Shown piece by piece: positions 16,008-25,538 of a stretch of 64,000 nt of DNA (position 1 is its first letter; every line of letters starts with the position of its first letter). The notes under the pieces were generated by a model that saw only the letters and a program-made list of their open reading frames with translations, was not told where the DNA came from and did no database searches. The DNA lies in NCBI GenBank assembly GCA_963760985.1, contig CAVXFM010000015.1, forward strand, positions 992,001-1,056,000, given 5' to 3'. The position numbers were made by a program, and so were the translations under genes. Source of the stretch: JACRDG01 sp963760985 (GTDB lineage Bacteria; Desulfobacterota; Desulfomonilia; Desulfomonilales; Desulfomonilaceae).

Positions 16008-18695
16008 ATGAATGTACCCCTCAAATTGACCACTGCGCCCGTGTGGGTTGCCCTGACCGCGTTACTGTGTATGATACCGATCAAGTCCAACGCGATGGAG
16101 GATAATTTGAAGCGTTTCACCCTTTCAAACGGTTTGGAAGTCATTGTGAAAGAGGACCATGCTCGTAAGGTCGCTACTCTTCAGCTTTGGGTAATGGTCG
16201 GCAGCGCGGACGAAACCCGTGCCGAGGGCGGGATCAGTCACCTCATCGAACACATGGCCTTCAAGGGAACCAAGCGAAGAGGTGTGGGACAGATCGCGGC
16301 CGAGGTGGAAGCACTCGGCGGTGACACGAACGCGTACACCAGTTTGGATGAAACGGTCTTTTATGTAACCGTCCCATCTGAAGCCGCAGTTGCCGGCCTG
16401 GACATTATTACCGATGCGGTGCTCCGCCCGTCGATCGACCCCAAGGAACTGGATAAAGAAAAACAGGTCGTTCTCGAAGAAATCCTCGAAGGAGACGAGC
16501 GGCCCGAGCGGAAGGCGTCCAAGCTGATCTTGAAGACAGCCTACGCGAAAAGCCCTTATCAATACCCCATCATCGGATACAAAGAGATTGTCGAAAAATT
16601 CACTCGGGACGATATCCTCGCTTTTCGCAAAAAATGGTACGTTCCCGAGAACATGTTTCTCCTGATAGTCGGAGACGTGAATGCGGACCAGTTGCGCGGT
16701 GAAATCGAACGCATGACTGCGGATCTCAAGCCCACCGGCTTTTTCAGGCCGGCCCGTGCAGTGGAGCCGAAACAGACGAAGATCCGCACCGCGCTGGAAC
16801 GCGACAAGAACTCGAGAGAGACCAGACTCCATATCGCCTTTCACATCCCGCCGGTCAAAAACAACGACGTGAACGCCCTTGACCTGACCGGGGACATTCT
16901 GGGAGCAAGAGACAGTTCTCGGTTGATTCGGGTCCTCAAGCAAGAGAAAAAGCTGGTGCATTCCATCAGCGCGTATGCGTTTACGCCCAAGGACGCGGGT
17001 ATTTTCATGATTGGCGCCACCCTGGACGCCAAGAACCTCGAAAAGGCGACCAACGCCATTGTGGAGGAACTCGCCCTTCTGGCCAAGGAACCCCCATCAG
17101 CAGAGGAACTGGAGAGAGCCAAGATCCATATTGAATCTCAGCACGTGTACTCGGGAGAGACCGTCGGAGGCAAAGCTCGTAATATCGGCAACTTCCGAGC
17201 AGACGTCGATGATCCCCAATACGAAGAGAAATACCTCAAGCTCAATGCGACGGTAACCGCTCCGGAAATCTCCAAGGCTGCTGCCGAGTACCTCCGAGGT
17301 GACAATGCTACCGTTACCGTGCTTGTGCCCGAGAAGGACGCGGAGGGGGTTCATGTCGAAAAGCTCGGGAAAATCGTGGAGTCTCTTGGCAAGAGCACCT
17401 CAACGGCAGCGGCACAAACGGCCGTTCCAGGAGCGGTGAAAACCAAGACCTTGTCTAATGGAACTCGCGTGGTGCTCGCGTACGACAATTCCAATCCTGT
17501 GGTGGCCGTACGTATCGCACTCATGGGAGGGAAGCGCTTCGAGACCAAAGAGCAAGAAGGAATCATGAACTTCATTGCTCAGATGCTTACCAAAGGTACG
17601 GGAAAACTCAGCGAGGTGGAGATTGCACGTAAAGTCGAAGACATGGGTGGCCGTCTCTATGGATTTTCCGGTTATGACTCCTTCGGCCTGGGTGCAAACT
17701 TCTTCAATCGCCGCCTCGACGACGGCCTCGGTCTGCTAGCGGAACTCTTCAAGGATTCCACTTTCCCCCAAGACAAACTGGAGCGAGAGCGGGAACTCAT
17801 TCTCAACCGCATCAAAACCGAGCCTGATCGGCCTGTCGCGTATACGATCAATGTGCTCAATGCCGCGCTTTTCGAGGCGCATCCGTATGGTTTTGTCAAA
17901 GAAGGCACATTGGCTACGGTAGCCGGCTTTACCCGAGCCGATTTGCAGCACACGTACGAACGTTTTGCCGTGCCGGCCAATACGGTGATTACTGCGGTCG
18001 GCGACATGGACCTCCAGAAGACCATGAACCTCTTGGAGGAGCTGTTCGGCAAGATCCCCTCGAAGACACTGGACGTGCCTCAGGTTCCGGCAGAAGATCT
18101 CTTGACTCAGGTTCGTGACAAGATTGTCCGTATACCTAGAGCCAAAGCGCACCTGGCCATGGGGTTCCGCGGCACTTCGTTCGCAGATCCTGATCGGTAT
18201 GCTCTGGATGTGCTCAACAATATTCTTGCAGGAATGGGCGGCCGACTGTTCCATAATCTGCGGGACAAGCAATCTCTTGCTTATTCGGTGACCTCCTTTG
18301 ATCGACCGGGGTACGATCCAGGGGCTTTTGTCTTTTACATGGCTTGCGATGCATCAAAGGTGAACCGCGCCCAGGAAGGCTTGCTCAAGGAGATCGCGAG
18401 TGTCCGGGACAAGGCTCCTGACCAGGCGGAAGTGACGCGCTCCATTACCAACCTGGTCGGCACTCATCTGATCGCGTTGCAGGCTTCCTGGTCACGGGCC
18501 GAGAATATGGCGTTGAACACACTCTATGGTCTCGGATATAATTATGATCAGGAGTACCTTAAGAAGATCAAAGAAGTAAAACCTGATGATGTCAAGAGAG
18601 TCGCACGCAAGTACCTCGATCCCAAACGGTACGCGCTTGTCAAGATTCTCCCCGAAGCAGAGGCCAAAGAAGCCCATGTGAGCACGGCAAAATAA
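16008..18695 (+). CDS. Exported M16 zinc protease with two fused halves
   Basis: This 895-residue protein starts at an ATG seven bases behind AAAGGAG; the longer open frame upstream lacks a site. Residues 1-29 form a signal peptide ending KSNA. The first M16 half carries the inverted zinc motif HLIEH at residues 78-82. The second half, from about 460, has the same fold but no HxxEH (FIAQMLTKGTGK at the equivalent place), as is usual for the non-catalytic partner domain. The family degrades periplasmic peptides and misfolded proteins as a clamshell of paired domains, here fused into one chain. It ends 45 bp before a hairpin. Confidence 0.93.
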   Translation: MNVPLKLTTAPVWVALTALLCMIPIKSNAMEDNLKRFTLSNGLEVIVKEDHARKVATLQLWVMVGSADETRAEGGISHLIEHMAFKGTKRRGVGQIAAEVEALGGDTNAYTSLDETVFYVTVPSEAAVAGLDIITDAVLRPSIDPKELDKEKQVVLEEILEGDERPERKASKLILKTAYAKSPYQYPIIGYKEIVEKFTRDDILAFRKKWYVPENMFLLIVGDVNADQLRGEIERMTADLKPTGFFRPARAVEPKQTKIRTALERDKNSRETRLHIAFHIPPVKNNDVNALDLTGDILGARDSSRLIRVLKQEKKLVHSISAYAFTPKDAGIFMIGATLDAKNLEKATNAIVEELALLAKEPPSAEELERAKIHIESQHVYSGETVGGKARNIGNFRADVDDPQYEEKYLKLNATVTAPEISKAAAEYLRGDNATVTVLVPEKDAEGVHVEKLGKIVESLGKSTSTAAAQTAVPGAVKTKTLSNGTRVVLAYDNSNPVVAVRIALMGGKRFETKEQEGIMNFIAQMLTKGTGKLSEVEIARKVEDMGGRLYGFSGYDSFGLGANFFNRRLDDGLGLLAELFKDSTFPQDKLERERELILNRIKTEPDRPVAYTINVLNAALFEAHPYGFVKEGTLATVAGFTRADLQHTYERFAVPANTVITAVGDMDLQKTMNLLEELFGKIPSKTLDVPQVPAEDLLTQVRDKIVRIPRAKAHLAMGFRGTSFADPDRYALDVLNNILAGMGGRLFHNLRDKQSLAYSVTSFDRPGYDPGAFVFYMACDASKVNRAQEGLLKEIASVRDKAPDQAEVTRSITNLVGTHLIALQASWSRAENMALNTLYGLGYNYDQEYLKKIKEVKPDDVKRVARKYLDPKRYALVKILPEAEAKEAHVSTAK

Positions 18696-18709
18696 CATCA
18701 CCGAGCTGA

Positions 18710-18766
18710 GGGGCTCTTGCGCAGAGAGATCGGACGGAGTTGTGTCGCTCGAAGCGCAGGAGCCCC
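18710..18766 (+). terminator. Long inverted repeat after the M16 protease gene
   Basis: GGGGCTCTTGCGC and GCGCAGGAGCCCC can form a stem of about 12 bp around a 31-base loop. It lacks a T-run. Its place just past the stop suggests transcript end processing or termination. Confidence 0.4.
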
Positions 18767-18783
18767 GCAATGCTGCTCCGCAC

Positions 18784-18807
18784 AAAGTTCTTTACAAAGT
18801 TCTTTAC
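18784..18807. repeat. Two tandem copies of a 12-mer
   Basis: AAAGTTCTTTAC occurs twice in direct succession and is followed by AAAG. It lies in the non-coding gap (18696-19010) between the M16 protease and hflX. No other feature was seen in that gap. Confidence 0.7.
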
Positions 18808-19010
18808 AAAGCACGCGGGTACGAAAGGCACCAGGGACTGAACAAAACGATTCTTCCACCAACTTATTCGATTGCCGAACCCGCTGATTTGCGATTCGGG
18901 GAGCGTGACAGGCAAGAGCAGCTCCCCGAACCGTTGCCGCATAACTACTCCTTTCTGCACAAGAAGACGTGCGCACACGTGCTCCTGGGCAAGACAATTA
19001 CTGGGGGTGA

Positions 19011-20705
19011 ATGGTATTGAGCGCTGTTTCCGGGTCTGTTCGCAACCTGAAGCCGTCACAGAGGGCCCGAATCGAGAGATTAGCCCTCAAGAAACTGCCT
19101 GCCAATCGCGTGGTTACTCAGGAAATCTCCCGCCAGCTTACGGAACTCTCAAGGGAGATCGGGCGACAAATCGGCCTGCTCATCGATCGAAAGGGGATCA
19201 TACGCAAAGTCCTCGTAGGAGACGCACGTTCCGTACTGATCCCCCGATTGGACGACTGGAGAATCGGCGCAGGCCGTCTCAGGGGATTGCGACTCGTGCA
19301 TACGCATCTCAAGCACGAACCCCTGAGCCAGGAGGATTTGACTGACCTCGCACTGTTGCGGCTGGACCTGATTGCCGCAGTGGGCATGGATTCTGAGGGA
19401 CTTCCTACGGTCGTTCACTTTGCGCATCTCCTCCCCAATAATCCAAAGGGCGAGGTCTGGCAATTACTGGAACCCACTCCACCTTCACTCCTGGACCTGG
19501 ATTTCACCTCTTTCATTCAATCCCTGGAGGACGAGATACGTCGTTCAGTCAATGCTCTTGCCGTGGCGAACGGCCGCGAGCGTTCGTACCTTGTCGGTCG
19601 CACCACGGGCAGATCGTGGGAGATCGAGGATTCTCTCAAGGAACTCATGGAACTGGCTGAGTCCTGCGGCGTCGAGGTGGTGGGAACTGCGGTGCAGCGC
19701 CGTAACACGGTTGATCCGCGCTTTGTGGTGGGCAAGGGTAAGTTGAAAGAGATCGTCATCGACGCGCTGCAAAAAGGCGCGGGTTTGCTGGTCTTCGATC
19801 TTGAGTTGAGCCCTGCCCAGGTCAAGGCCATTGCGGACTTCACCGAACTGAAGGTGATCGATCGGTCCCAGTTGATACTTGATATATTCGCTCAACGGGC
19901 AAAATCCAGCGAGGGAAAGATTCAGGTGGAATTGGCCCAGTTGAAATACGCGCTCCCCAGGCTTGCGGAAAAAGACGACGCGTTGTCACGTTTGACCGGA
20001 GGCATCGGTGGCCGCGGACCCGGCGAGACACGACTGGAAGTGGATCGTCGGCGCATCCACAGTAGGATAGGCTTCCTGGAAAAACAGATCAGGCAGCTCT
20101 CGCGACAGAGGGCGCTCCGGCGGCAATTGCGCAACCGGAGACACATTCCGGTGATTTCCATCGTCGGATACACGAACGCGGGCAAATCGACCTTGTTGAA
20201 CCGTCTCACTAAATCGGACATATTGACGGAAAACAAACTTTTTGCCACCCTGGATCCATCGAGTCGGAGGCTCCGTTTTCCGCGGGACATTGAGGTGATC
20301 ATTACGGACACGGTGGGATTTCTTCAGGACCTTCCTGAAACGTTGGTCGCAGCTTTTGCCGCGACCCTGGATGAACTAGGTGACGCGGATCTGCTGCTCC
20401 ACGTGATCGACTGCGCGAATCCGTCTTTTGAAACGCAGATGGAGTCTGTGGAAAAGCTTTTGGAAAAACTCAACCTGACCGGTATCCCTATGATCAGGGT
20501 CTTCAACAAGAAGGATCTCATGCCTGCCGACACTGTGGCGAATCTCTGTGCCGCGCATCAGGGCATTGCCGTGTCCGCGATCGATTCGAAGACGTTTCCT
20601 CCACTCATTAAGAGGATGGAAGACGAGATACTCCTGACCCTTGCCGACGAGTCCGATCCCCCCGAAGACCAGGATGTTATGCCTGTACGGAGCCTTTTGA
20701 CATGA
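19011..20705 (+). CDS. hflX: HflX ribosome-associated GTPase, long form
   Basis: HflX is a GTPase that splits stalled or hibernating 70S ribosomes after stress. The 564-residue protein has an N-terminal extension of about 180 residues, then the HflX domain (DPRFVVGKGK, GRGPGETRLEVDRR) and the G domain: P-loop GYTNAGKST, DTVGF as G3, NKKD as G4. The GGRGPGE signature and coiled linker are specific to HflX. The extension makes it longer than the E. coli protein of about 426 residues but similar to long forms in other phyla. Its stop overlaps the ATG of the TVP38 gene (ATGA), so the two are co-translated. Confidence 0.96.
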   Translation: MVLSAVSGSVRNLKPSQRARIERLALKKLPANRVVTQEISRQLTELSREIGRQIGLLIDRKGIIRKVLVGDARSVLIPRLDDWRIGAGRLRGLRLVHTHLKHEPLSQEDLTDLALLRLDLIAAVGMDSEGLPTVVHFAHLLPNNPKGEVWQLLEPTPPSLLDLDFTSFIQSLEDEIRRSVNALAVANGRERSYLVGRTTGRSWEIEDSLKELMELAESCGVEVVGTAVQRRNTVDPRFVVGKGKLKEIVIDALQKGAGLLVFDLELSPAQVKAIADFTELKVIDRSQLILDIFAQRAKSSEGKIQVELAQLKYALPRLAEKDDALSRLTGGIGGRGPGETRLEVDRRRIHSRIGFLEKQIRQLSRQRALRRQLRNRRHIPVISIVGYTNAGKSTLLNRLTKSDILTENKLFATLDPSSRRLRFPRDIEVIITDTVGFLQDLPETLVAAFAATLDELGDADLLLHVIDCANPSFETQMESVEKLLEKLNLTGIPMIRVFNKKDLMPADTVANLCAAHQGIAVSAIDSKTFPPLIKRMEDEILLTLADESDPPEDQDVMPVRSLLT

Positions 20706-21478
20706 AAATAGCGAACAAGGAAGAAGCGCGGCACGTAATCGTGGCCGTCGTTCTCCTGGGCGTGATACTCCTCGCGTGCGCGGTGCTGTGGTTCACGGGT
20801 CGTCTCGGCGAAATCGTTGCCTGGATGCTGGACGTATTCAAAGGCAGAGACGAACTACGCACCTACGTGGAAAGTTGGGGAGCGTGGGCTCCTGTGGCCT
20901 TTATTGCAATTCAGGCCCTCCAAGTGGTGGTCGCTCCCATTCCCGGCGAGCTCACAGGGGCTGTGGGTGGCTTCATTTTCGGCGCAGGGTTGAATGTGCT
21001 GTATTCGACTGTAGGGCTCACCATCGGTTCTGTCATGGGTTTTGCCGGCGCAAGGATCATAGGCTTGCCTCTGGTAAAGCTTGTCGTGCCTGAGCATTTC
21101 ATGGAAAAATTCCACTTCCTCACCGAACGTCGCGGTACCTTGCTCACGCTCGCGCTGTTTGCGTTTCCCGGTTTTCCCAAGGACATCCTGTGCTACGTGT
21201 TGGGACTGAGTCCCATGAGCTTTTTCAAGTTCGTCGTGGTGTGCAGCCTGGGCCGCATTCCCGGAACCGTATTGCTGAGCTTCAGCGGATCGGCAGTCTA
21301 TGACAAGAATTGGACCCTCCTGATCGTGTTGGCCGTGGTCTGCCTCGTAACCATGGGAGTCGTTTTCCTCATGCGGGACAAGATGGATCGCTGGATCGCG
21401 CAACGGCACCATCGAGCGGGCTTATCAGACCCCGCGGCCACACCGGCCCCACCGAAAGTCACTACTCCGGGAAGCTGA
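20702..21478 (+). CDS. TVP38/TMEM64-family (DedA-like) membrane protein
   Basis: This 258-residue integral membrane protein starts inside the last codon of hflX. It has about six hydrophobic segments. The family signature is seen in the block APIPGELTGAVGGFIFG, followed by FPGFPKDILCYVLGLS and the GRIPGT motif. TVP38/DedA proteins are implicated in lipid scrambling or membrane homeostasis. The C-terminus is a short cytoplasmic basic and Pro-rich tail. The coupling to hflX suggests co-regulation, not necessarily common function. Confidence 0.9.
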   Translation: MKIANKEEARHVIVAVVLLGVILLACAVLWFTGRLGEIVAWMLDVFKGRDELRTYVESWGAWAPVAFIAIQALQVVVAPIPGELTGAVGGFIFGAGLNVLYSTVGLTIGSVMGFAGARIIGLPLVKLVVPEHFMEKFHFLTERRGTLLTLALFAFPGFPKDILCYVLGLSPMSFFKFVVVCSLGRIPGTVLLSFSGSAVYDKNWTLLIVLAVVCLVTMGVVFLMRDKMDRWIAQRHHRAGLSDPAATPAPPKVTTPGS

Positions 21479-21513
21479 GCTTCCCCGGACGCACGTGACC
21501 GCGAGACCCCGTG

Positions 21514-21978
21514 ATGGGCTCTGAACACTTCCTCCTGATCGTGTACCATTCACAGTCCGGCGCAACGGAACAGCTTGCATCCGCGGTTGAGCAAGGAGCG
21601 GTCAAGGTCCGGTCGGTGCAGGTGGTGCGACGACGCGCGGCATCGGTCACCGCAGAGCAGATGCGGGAATGCCGGGTGCTGGTGGTGTGCAGCCCCGAGT
21701 ATTTCGGGTACATGGCAGGAGCGATCAAGGATCTTTTTGATAGGACCTACGAGGCAGTCCGCGAGCATACCACGGGAAAGGCGTACACCGCGGTGATCTG
21801 TGCGGGAAATGACGGCTCAGGAGCGCTCACGAGCATTGAGCGAATCATCACGGGCTATCGGATGAAGAAAGTTCAGGAGCCTGTTGTGCACCGGGGACCC
21901 GTCACTTCCCAGACCCTGGACCGGTGTCGAGAGCTTGGGGAAACATTGGCCGCGGGGATCGAGTTGGGTATCTATTGA
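21514..21978 (+). CDS. Flavodoxin-fold FMN protein
   Basis: This 154-residue protein has a flavodoxin-like fold. An N-terminal strand leads into YHSQSGATEQLA, the phosphate-binding loop for FMN, and CSPEYFGYMAGAIKDLFDRT is the ring-contact region of the NAD(P)H-dependent FMN reductase and flavodoxin group. It ends in an amphipathic helix. It probably transfers electrons or reduces quinones in the cytoplasm; the partner is unknown. A GTG one codon before the ATG is an alternative start, and the ribosome site is weak. It lies 35 bp after the TVP38 gene and may belong to the same transcript. Confidence 0.85.
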   Translation: MGSEHFLLIVYHSQSGATEQLASAVEQGAVKVRSVQVVRRRAASVTAEQMRECRVLVVCSPEYFGYMAGAIKDLFDRTYEAVREHTTGKAYTAVICAGNDGSGALTSIERIITGYRMKKVQEPVVHRGPVTSQTLDRCRELGETLAAGIELGIY

Positions 21979-22011
21979 GACTGGCAGTTCCTGTGGGAAG
22001 AGAGGTGACAT

Positions 22012-22701
22012 TTGGCAGAGATACCGCGTGCATGCGCGCCGCGTGATAGCACGACACCCGATCCTCAGCCTCAAATCTGCCACATTGTCTTTGACCTGGG
22101 CAACGTGTTGGTGCAGCTTGACCGGGATACGCCCTATCGCCGATTGGTGCCTCACTTGCCGGTTGATCGGGCTGTCCTCGCGCGACGTGACCGCGAAGGC
22201 TTGGACTCGTTGATTAAGGAACCCACAGAGGCGCTTGAGACCGGGCGCATCGACTTTGCAGAATTCCATGAACGGGTGTCCGCCATATTAGGAATCTCCC
22301 TTACCTTGGATGAGTTGCACTTCATCTGGTGCGACATGTTCCGTATGGATCCGGAGATGGTCATGTTGGGGAGACGGTTGGCCGCCACGTACGACACGGT
22401 GCTCGCGTCCAACACGAGTCGCGCACATTATGACTGGATTATACGAAAATTTCCGCAGGTGGCGTTTTTCAGGGCAGCGGCCCTCTCGTACGAGTTGGGA
22501 AAGATGAAACCGGACCGCCAATACTACGAGAAGATGATCGACTGCCTCCATATCGATCCTGGCCGGTCAGTCTTCATTGATGATCTTGCCGAGAATATTG
22601 CCGCCGCGCAGCAATGCGGATTCCACGGTATCGTGTTCCGCGGTCGCGATCAGCTCTTACCGCAACTGACGAGTCTCGGCGTGCGAATCCCTGGCGAATG
22701 A
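22012..22701 (+). CDS. HAD-superfamily hydrolase
   Basis: This is a 229-residue HAD phosphatase or dehalogenase-type protein. Motif I is FDLGNVL, in which Asn occupies the place of the second Asp; this variant is typical of the YihX-like group. Motif II is the Ser/Asn of LASNTS, motif III the Lys in GKMKPDRQYY, and motif IV FIDDLAEN. The cap is the small helical insert between motifs I and II. Translation starts at a TTG at 22012 directly behind AGAGGTGACA. A small phosphorylated metabolite is the likely substrate. Confidence 0.88.
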   Translation: MAEIPRACAPRDSTTPDPQPQICHIVFDLGNVLVQLDRDTPYRRLVPHLPVDRAVLARRDREGLDSLIKEPTEALETGRIDFAEFHERVSAILGISLTLDELHFIWCDMFRMDPEMVMLGRRLAATYDTVLASNTSRAHYDWIIRKFPQVAFFRAAALSYELGKMKPDRQYYEKMIDCLHIDPGRSVFIDDLAENIAAAQQCGFHGIVFRGRDQLLPQLTSLGVRIPGE

Positions 22702-22713
22702 GGAGTAAAGAAA

Positions 22714-23916
22714 GTGAAAGAAGAGCCTCTTATGATCGATGGATTTCGATTCAGCGCGGTTGCGGCCGGCATTAAACATCCGCACGCGACACGTATGGAC
22801 TTGGGCCTCATCCTGGCAGACCGGCCCGCGATTGCCGCGGGCGTGTTCACGACAAACCAAGTAAAGGCCGCTCCTGTGCTGATATGTATGGACAGGATCG
22901 CGAGCGGGCTGTGTCAGGCCATTCTGATAAACTCCGGCAACGCGAACGCATGCACCGGTGAACAGGGAAAGCTCGTCGCGGTGGATCTCGTTGACGACCT
23001 TGCAGGCAAGCTCGCAATAGACCCAGCGCTCATGCTTCCCATGTCCACCGGGGTCATCGGCAATCCCATGCCCGAGGACAGAATACGAGCCCGGTTTCCC
23101 GATCTGAAGGACGGGTTGAGCCGTGACAAGCTCATGGACGTGGCTAGAGCCATCATGACTACCGACACCAAGCCCAAGACGGTGTTCTTGACGGGGAAAC
23201 ACTCCCGCGGCACTTTCCACATGCTGGGCATTGCCAAGGGTTCCGGAATGATCGCTCCGAATGTGGCTACCATGCTGGCTGTGGTCCTTACGGACGTGAA
23301 GGTCGAACGGTCTTTTTTGCAAGAGTGCCTTGTCTTTGCCTCTGAGAATAGCTTCAACCACATCACCATAGACGGTGATATGAGCACGAACGACTCCGTG
23401 GTCGTCATGGCCGGCGGACATGCTGATGCGATGCAGCTCCCCGACCTTCCGGACGACAGGCATATCTTTTCTTCGTTGTTGGACCAGGCTTGTGCGAGCC
23501 TCGCGCGGCAAATGGTTCTTGACGGAGAAGGCGCGACCAAACTGGTTGAGGTGCAGGTTTGCGGGGCTCCTGATACAGATGCCGCGAACCGAGCAGCCCG
23601 GACTATTGCCGAGTCTCCTTTGGTGAAAACCGCATTTCACGGGGGCGATCCCAACTGGGGGCGAATCATGGCAGCCGCGGGGCGCGCGGGTGTGGCTTTC
23701 AATCCCGAAGCCGTAGACCTGTTCATCGGAGATGTTCCCGTCTTGCGCAACGGGACGCTTGCCTCGGACTCGTGGGAATCTGCCGCGGCCGACGTGATGA
23801 GAGGAAGGGAGTTTTCCCTACGTGTGGACCTAAAGGCAGGCGAGGCATCAGCCAGCTTCCTGACCACGGATTTTTCCAAGGAGTATGTGGCGATTAACGC
23901 GGACTATCGGTCATGA
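22714..23916 (+). CDS. argJ: Glutamate N-acetyltransferase / N-acetylglutamate synthase (ArgJ)
   Basis: ArgJ recycles the acetyl group in arginine synthesis, moving it from N-acetylornithine to glutamate. The 400-residue precursor carries the self-cleavage motif KGSGMIAPNVATML, in which the Thr before MLA becomes the nucleophile of the beta chain. Val replaces the common Met before Ala-Thr. LINSGNANACTG forms part of the substrate pocket, and GGDPNWGRIMAAAGRAG is the conserved C-terminal block. A GTG start at 22714 follows GAGGAG and is 12 bp past the HAD stop, so the two genes are probably in one operon. No other arg gene is in the window. Confidence 0.96.
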   Translation: MKEEPLMIDGFRFSAVAAGIKHPHATRMDLGLILADRPAIAAGVFTTNQVKAAPVLICMDRIASGLCQAILINSGNANACTGEQGKLVAVDLVDDLAGKLAIDPALMLPMSTGVIGNPMPEDRIRARFPDLKDGLSRDKLMDVARAIMTTDTKPKTVFLTGKHSRGTFHMLGIAKGSGMIAPNVATMLAVVLTDVKVERSFLQECLVFASENSFNHITIDGDMSTNDSVVVMAGGHADAMQLPDLPDDRHIFSSLLDQACASLARQMVLDGEGATKLVEVQVCGAPDTDAANRAARTIAESPLVKTAFHGGDPNWGRIMAAAGRAGVAFNPEAVDLFIGDVPVLRNGTLASDSWESAAADVMRGREFSLRVDLKAGEASASFLTTDFSKEYVAINADYRS

Positions 23917-23927
23917 CACCGCGGGCA

Positions 23928-25178
23928 TCAAATGTCATGTGAAGACGAGAAGCGTTGGGTCCTTCGTGCGGATTTCTTGGACTTGGCCCTTACGACCGGA
24001 ACAACCAGCTTCGCGCCCCGGCGGAGACGACGGCGCAAATTCACGTCAGGATTCAATTCTGCCAATTTGTGTCTGTCAATGCCATACCGTCGGCAGATAC
24101 GGTGCAAGTTGTCGCCTTTGTGAACCACATGCACCGTCTGATGTTCAGAGGGCTCAGGCTCCACGTCTTTGAGTTTGGTTGCAATGACCTGCCTCTTTCC
24201 CAGAGGGACCCTGAGCGGATAAGGTGGCCCTGAGGGCGGCGTCATATTCCTCACGAGTGCGGGATTCATGTCAGCCAAGGTTCCCGGCTTACAGCCTACA
24301 CACTTGGCAAGAGTTTTGAGCGAATAGCTCCCTTCTATCGGCGCTAATTCGTCCTTGGATTCCTGAGCTTTCTCGATGAGCGGAGCAAAACCGTATTTCT
24401 GGGGGGTCTTGGCTATGTGTGCAATTGCCTGATACCGGGGAAAGAATTCCTTGGTCTCGCGTTTGAGCCGGCGACTCGAACAAATCTCATCATATTCATC
24501 CGCGTCTTCCTGGCAGAGTACCTTGTTCAGCTTATTCTCACCCGAGTTATACGCGCTCAGGGCAAGACGCCAGCACCCGAACATGCCATAAAGATCCTTA
24601 AGGTACGTGATCGCGGCTTTGGTAGATTTCTTGGGATCGAGTCGTTCGTCAACCCAGCTATCCACGCGCAGTCCGTAGCTACGCGCGGTATCAGGCATGA
24701 ACTGCCACATTCCCAGCGCATTCGCCGGCGATCGCGCTTCGGGGTTCGCTCCGGACTCCAACAGGAACAGATAGGAAATGTCCTCGGGCACGCCGTTTTC
24801 TCTGGCCATGGACTTCACCATAGGCAGGTACGTCTGTGCACGAGCCAGGTACTGCTTCATGGTTTCGCGCGAATTATAGGCATATTCTCTGATGAACCTG
24901 CGGACTCGCGGATTGTGGTCGTCCGGCGGAATATCAGGGTACTCGCACTCTTTGGGCAGGGGAGCCGCGGATTTCTTTTTTTCTTTGCCGAGGAAAATTG
25001 CGCGAGAAAAGGCGTTGATCAGGAGCGGAGGGTCTTTGAGATTCTCTTTCACCAGCGCTGCGGTCGAGCCACATCCTCCCAGACCGGCCATGCAAGCGAA
25101 CATTACCATCAGAATACCGGCGCGGACCATCCTTGACAGACTGGGTCCTCGATGAACCCATTCTCGCTCCGCACGCAT
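23928..25178 (-). CDS. Lytic transglycosylase lipoprotein with LysM domain (MltD-like)
   Basis: This outer-envelope enzyme cleaves peptidoglycan glycan strands. From the ATG at 25178 it has 416 residues. A lipoprotein signal ends in a GLGGC lipobox. The SLT catalytic domain has Glu in YLFLLESGANPEA, GMWQFMPDTA and ALSAYNSGE. A weaker LysM-like segment (YSLKTLAKCVGCKPGTLADMN) and a C-terminal LysM (VHKGDNLHRICRRYGI) follow, then a basic tail. An ATG at 25130 gives a more compact lipoprotein signal and is also possible. A sigma-70 promoter lies at 25240-25267. It is convergent with argJ. Confidence 0.93.
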   Translation of the reverse strand: MRAEREWVHRGPSLSRMVRAGILMVMFACMAGLGGCGSTAALVKENLKDPPLLINAFSRAIFLGKEKKKSAAPLPKECEYPDIPPDDHNPRVRRFIREYAYNSRETMKQYLARAQTYLPMVKSMARENGVPEDISYLFLLESGANPEARSPANALGMWQFMPDTARSYGLRVDSWVDERLDPKKSTKAAITYLKDLYGMFGCWRLALSAYNSGENKLNKVLCQEDADEYDEICSSRRLKRETKEFFPRYQAIAHIAKTPQKYGFAPLIEKAQESKDELAPIEGSYSLKTLAKCVGCKPGTLADMNPALVRNMTPPSGPPYPLRVPLGKRQVIATKLKDVEPEPSEHQTVHVVHKGDNLHRICRRYGIDRHKLAELNPDVNLRRRLRRGAKLVVPVVRAKSKKSARRTQRFSSSHDI

Positions 25179-25239
25179 TGCCTCAACATCGTTGTGACAA
25201 TATAATATCACCCACAAAATCCGCATCATGGCATTATGC

Positions 25240-25267
25240 ATGATATCACAGTTTTGAGGTCTGTCAA
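25240..25267 (-). promoter_or_regulatory. Sigma-70 promoter for the lytic transglycosylase
   Basis: On the minus strand TTGACA, a 16-base spacer and TATCAT lie about 62 bp before the ATG at 25178. The -35 box is perfect and the position fits the shorter start. Confidence 0.65.
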
Positions 25268-25538
25268 CGTGAAAGACCGTTTGAGCGGGGTCTTTGGGAC
25301 TGGAAAAACCGCGAAAACTCAAAGCAAAGCACGTGGACCATGCAAGACATGACAGAGCGAGGACACATCGAGGCACCTATACCCTTCTTCTGCCTCTATG
25401 AGAAGCTGATGCAAGGGAGACGAAGCGCACTGACGCGTGGCGCAATGCCCAAGTCCCACGGAACGGAGATTTGGGGGAGCATTGAGAGGGCTGCATGGAG
25501 ATTTCTTGAAGGACTGGGCCCCAGTGAGGGACAATGAC

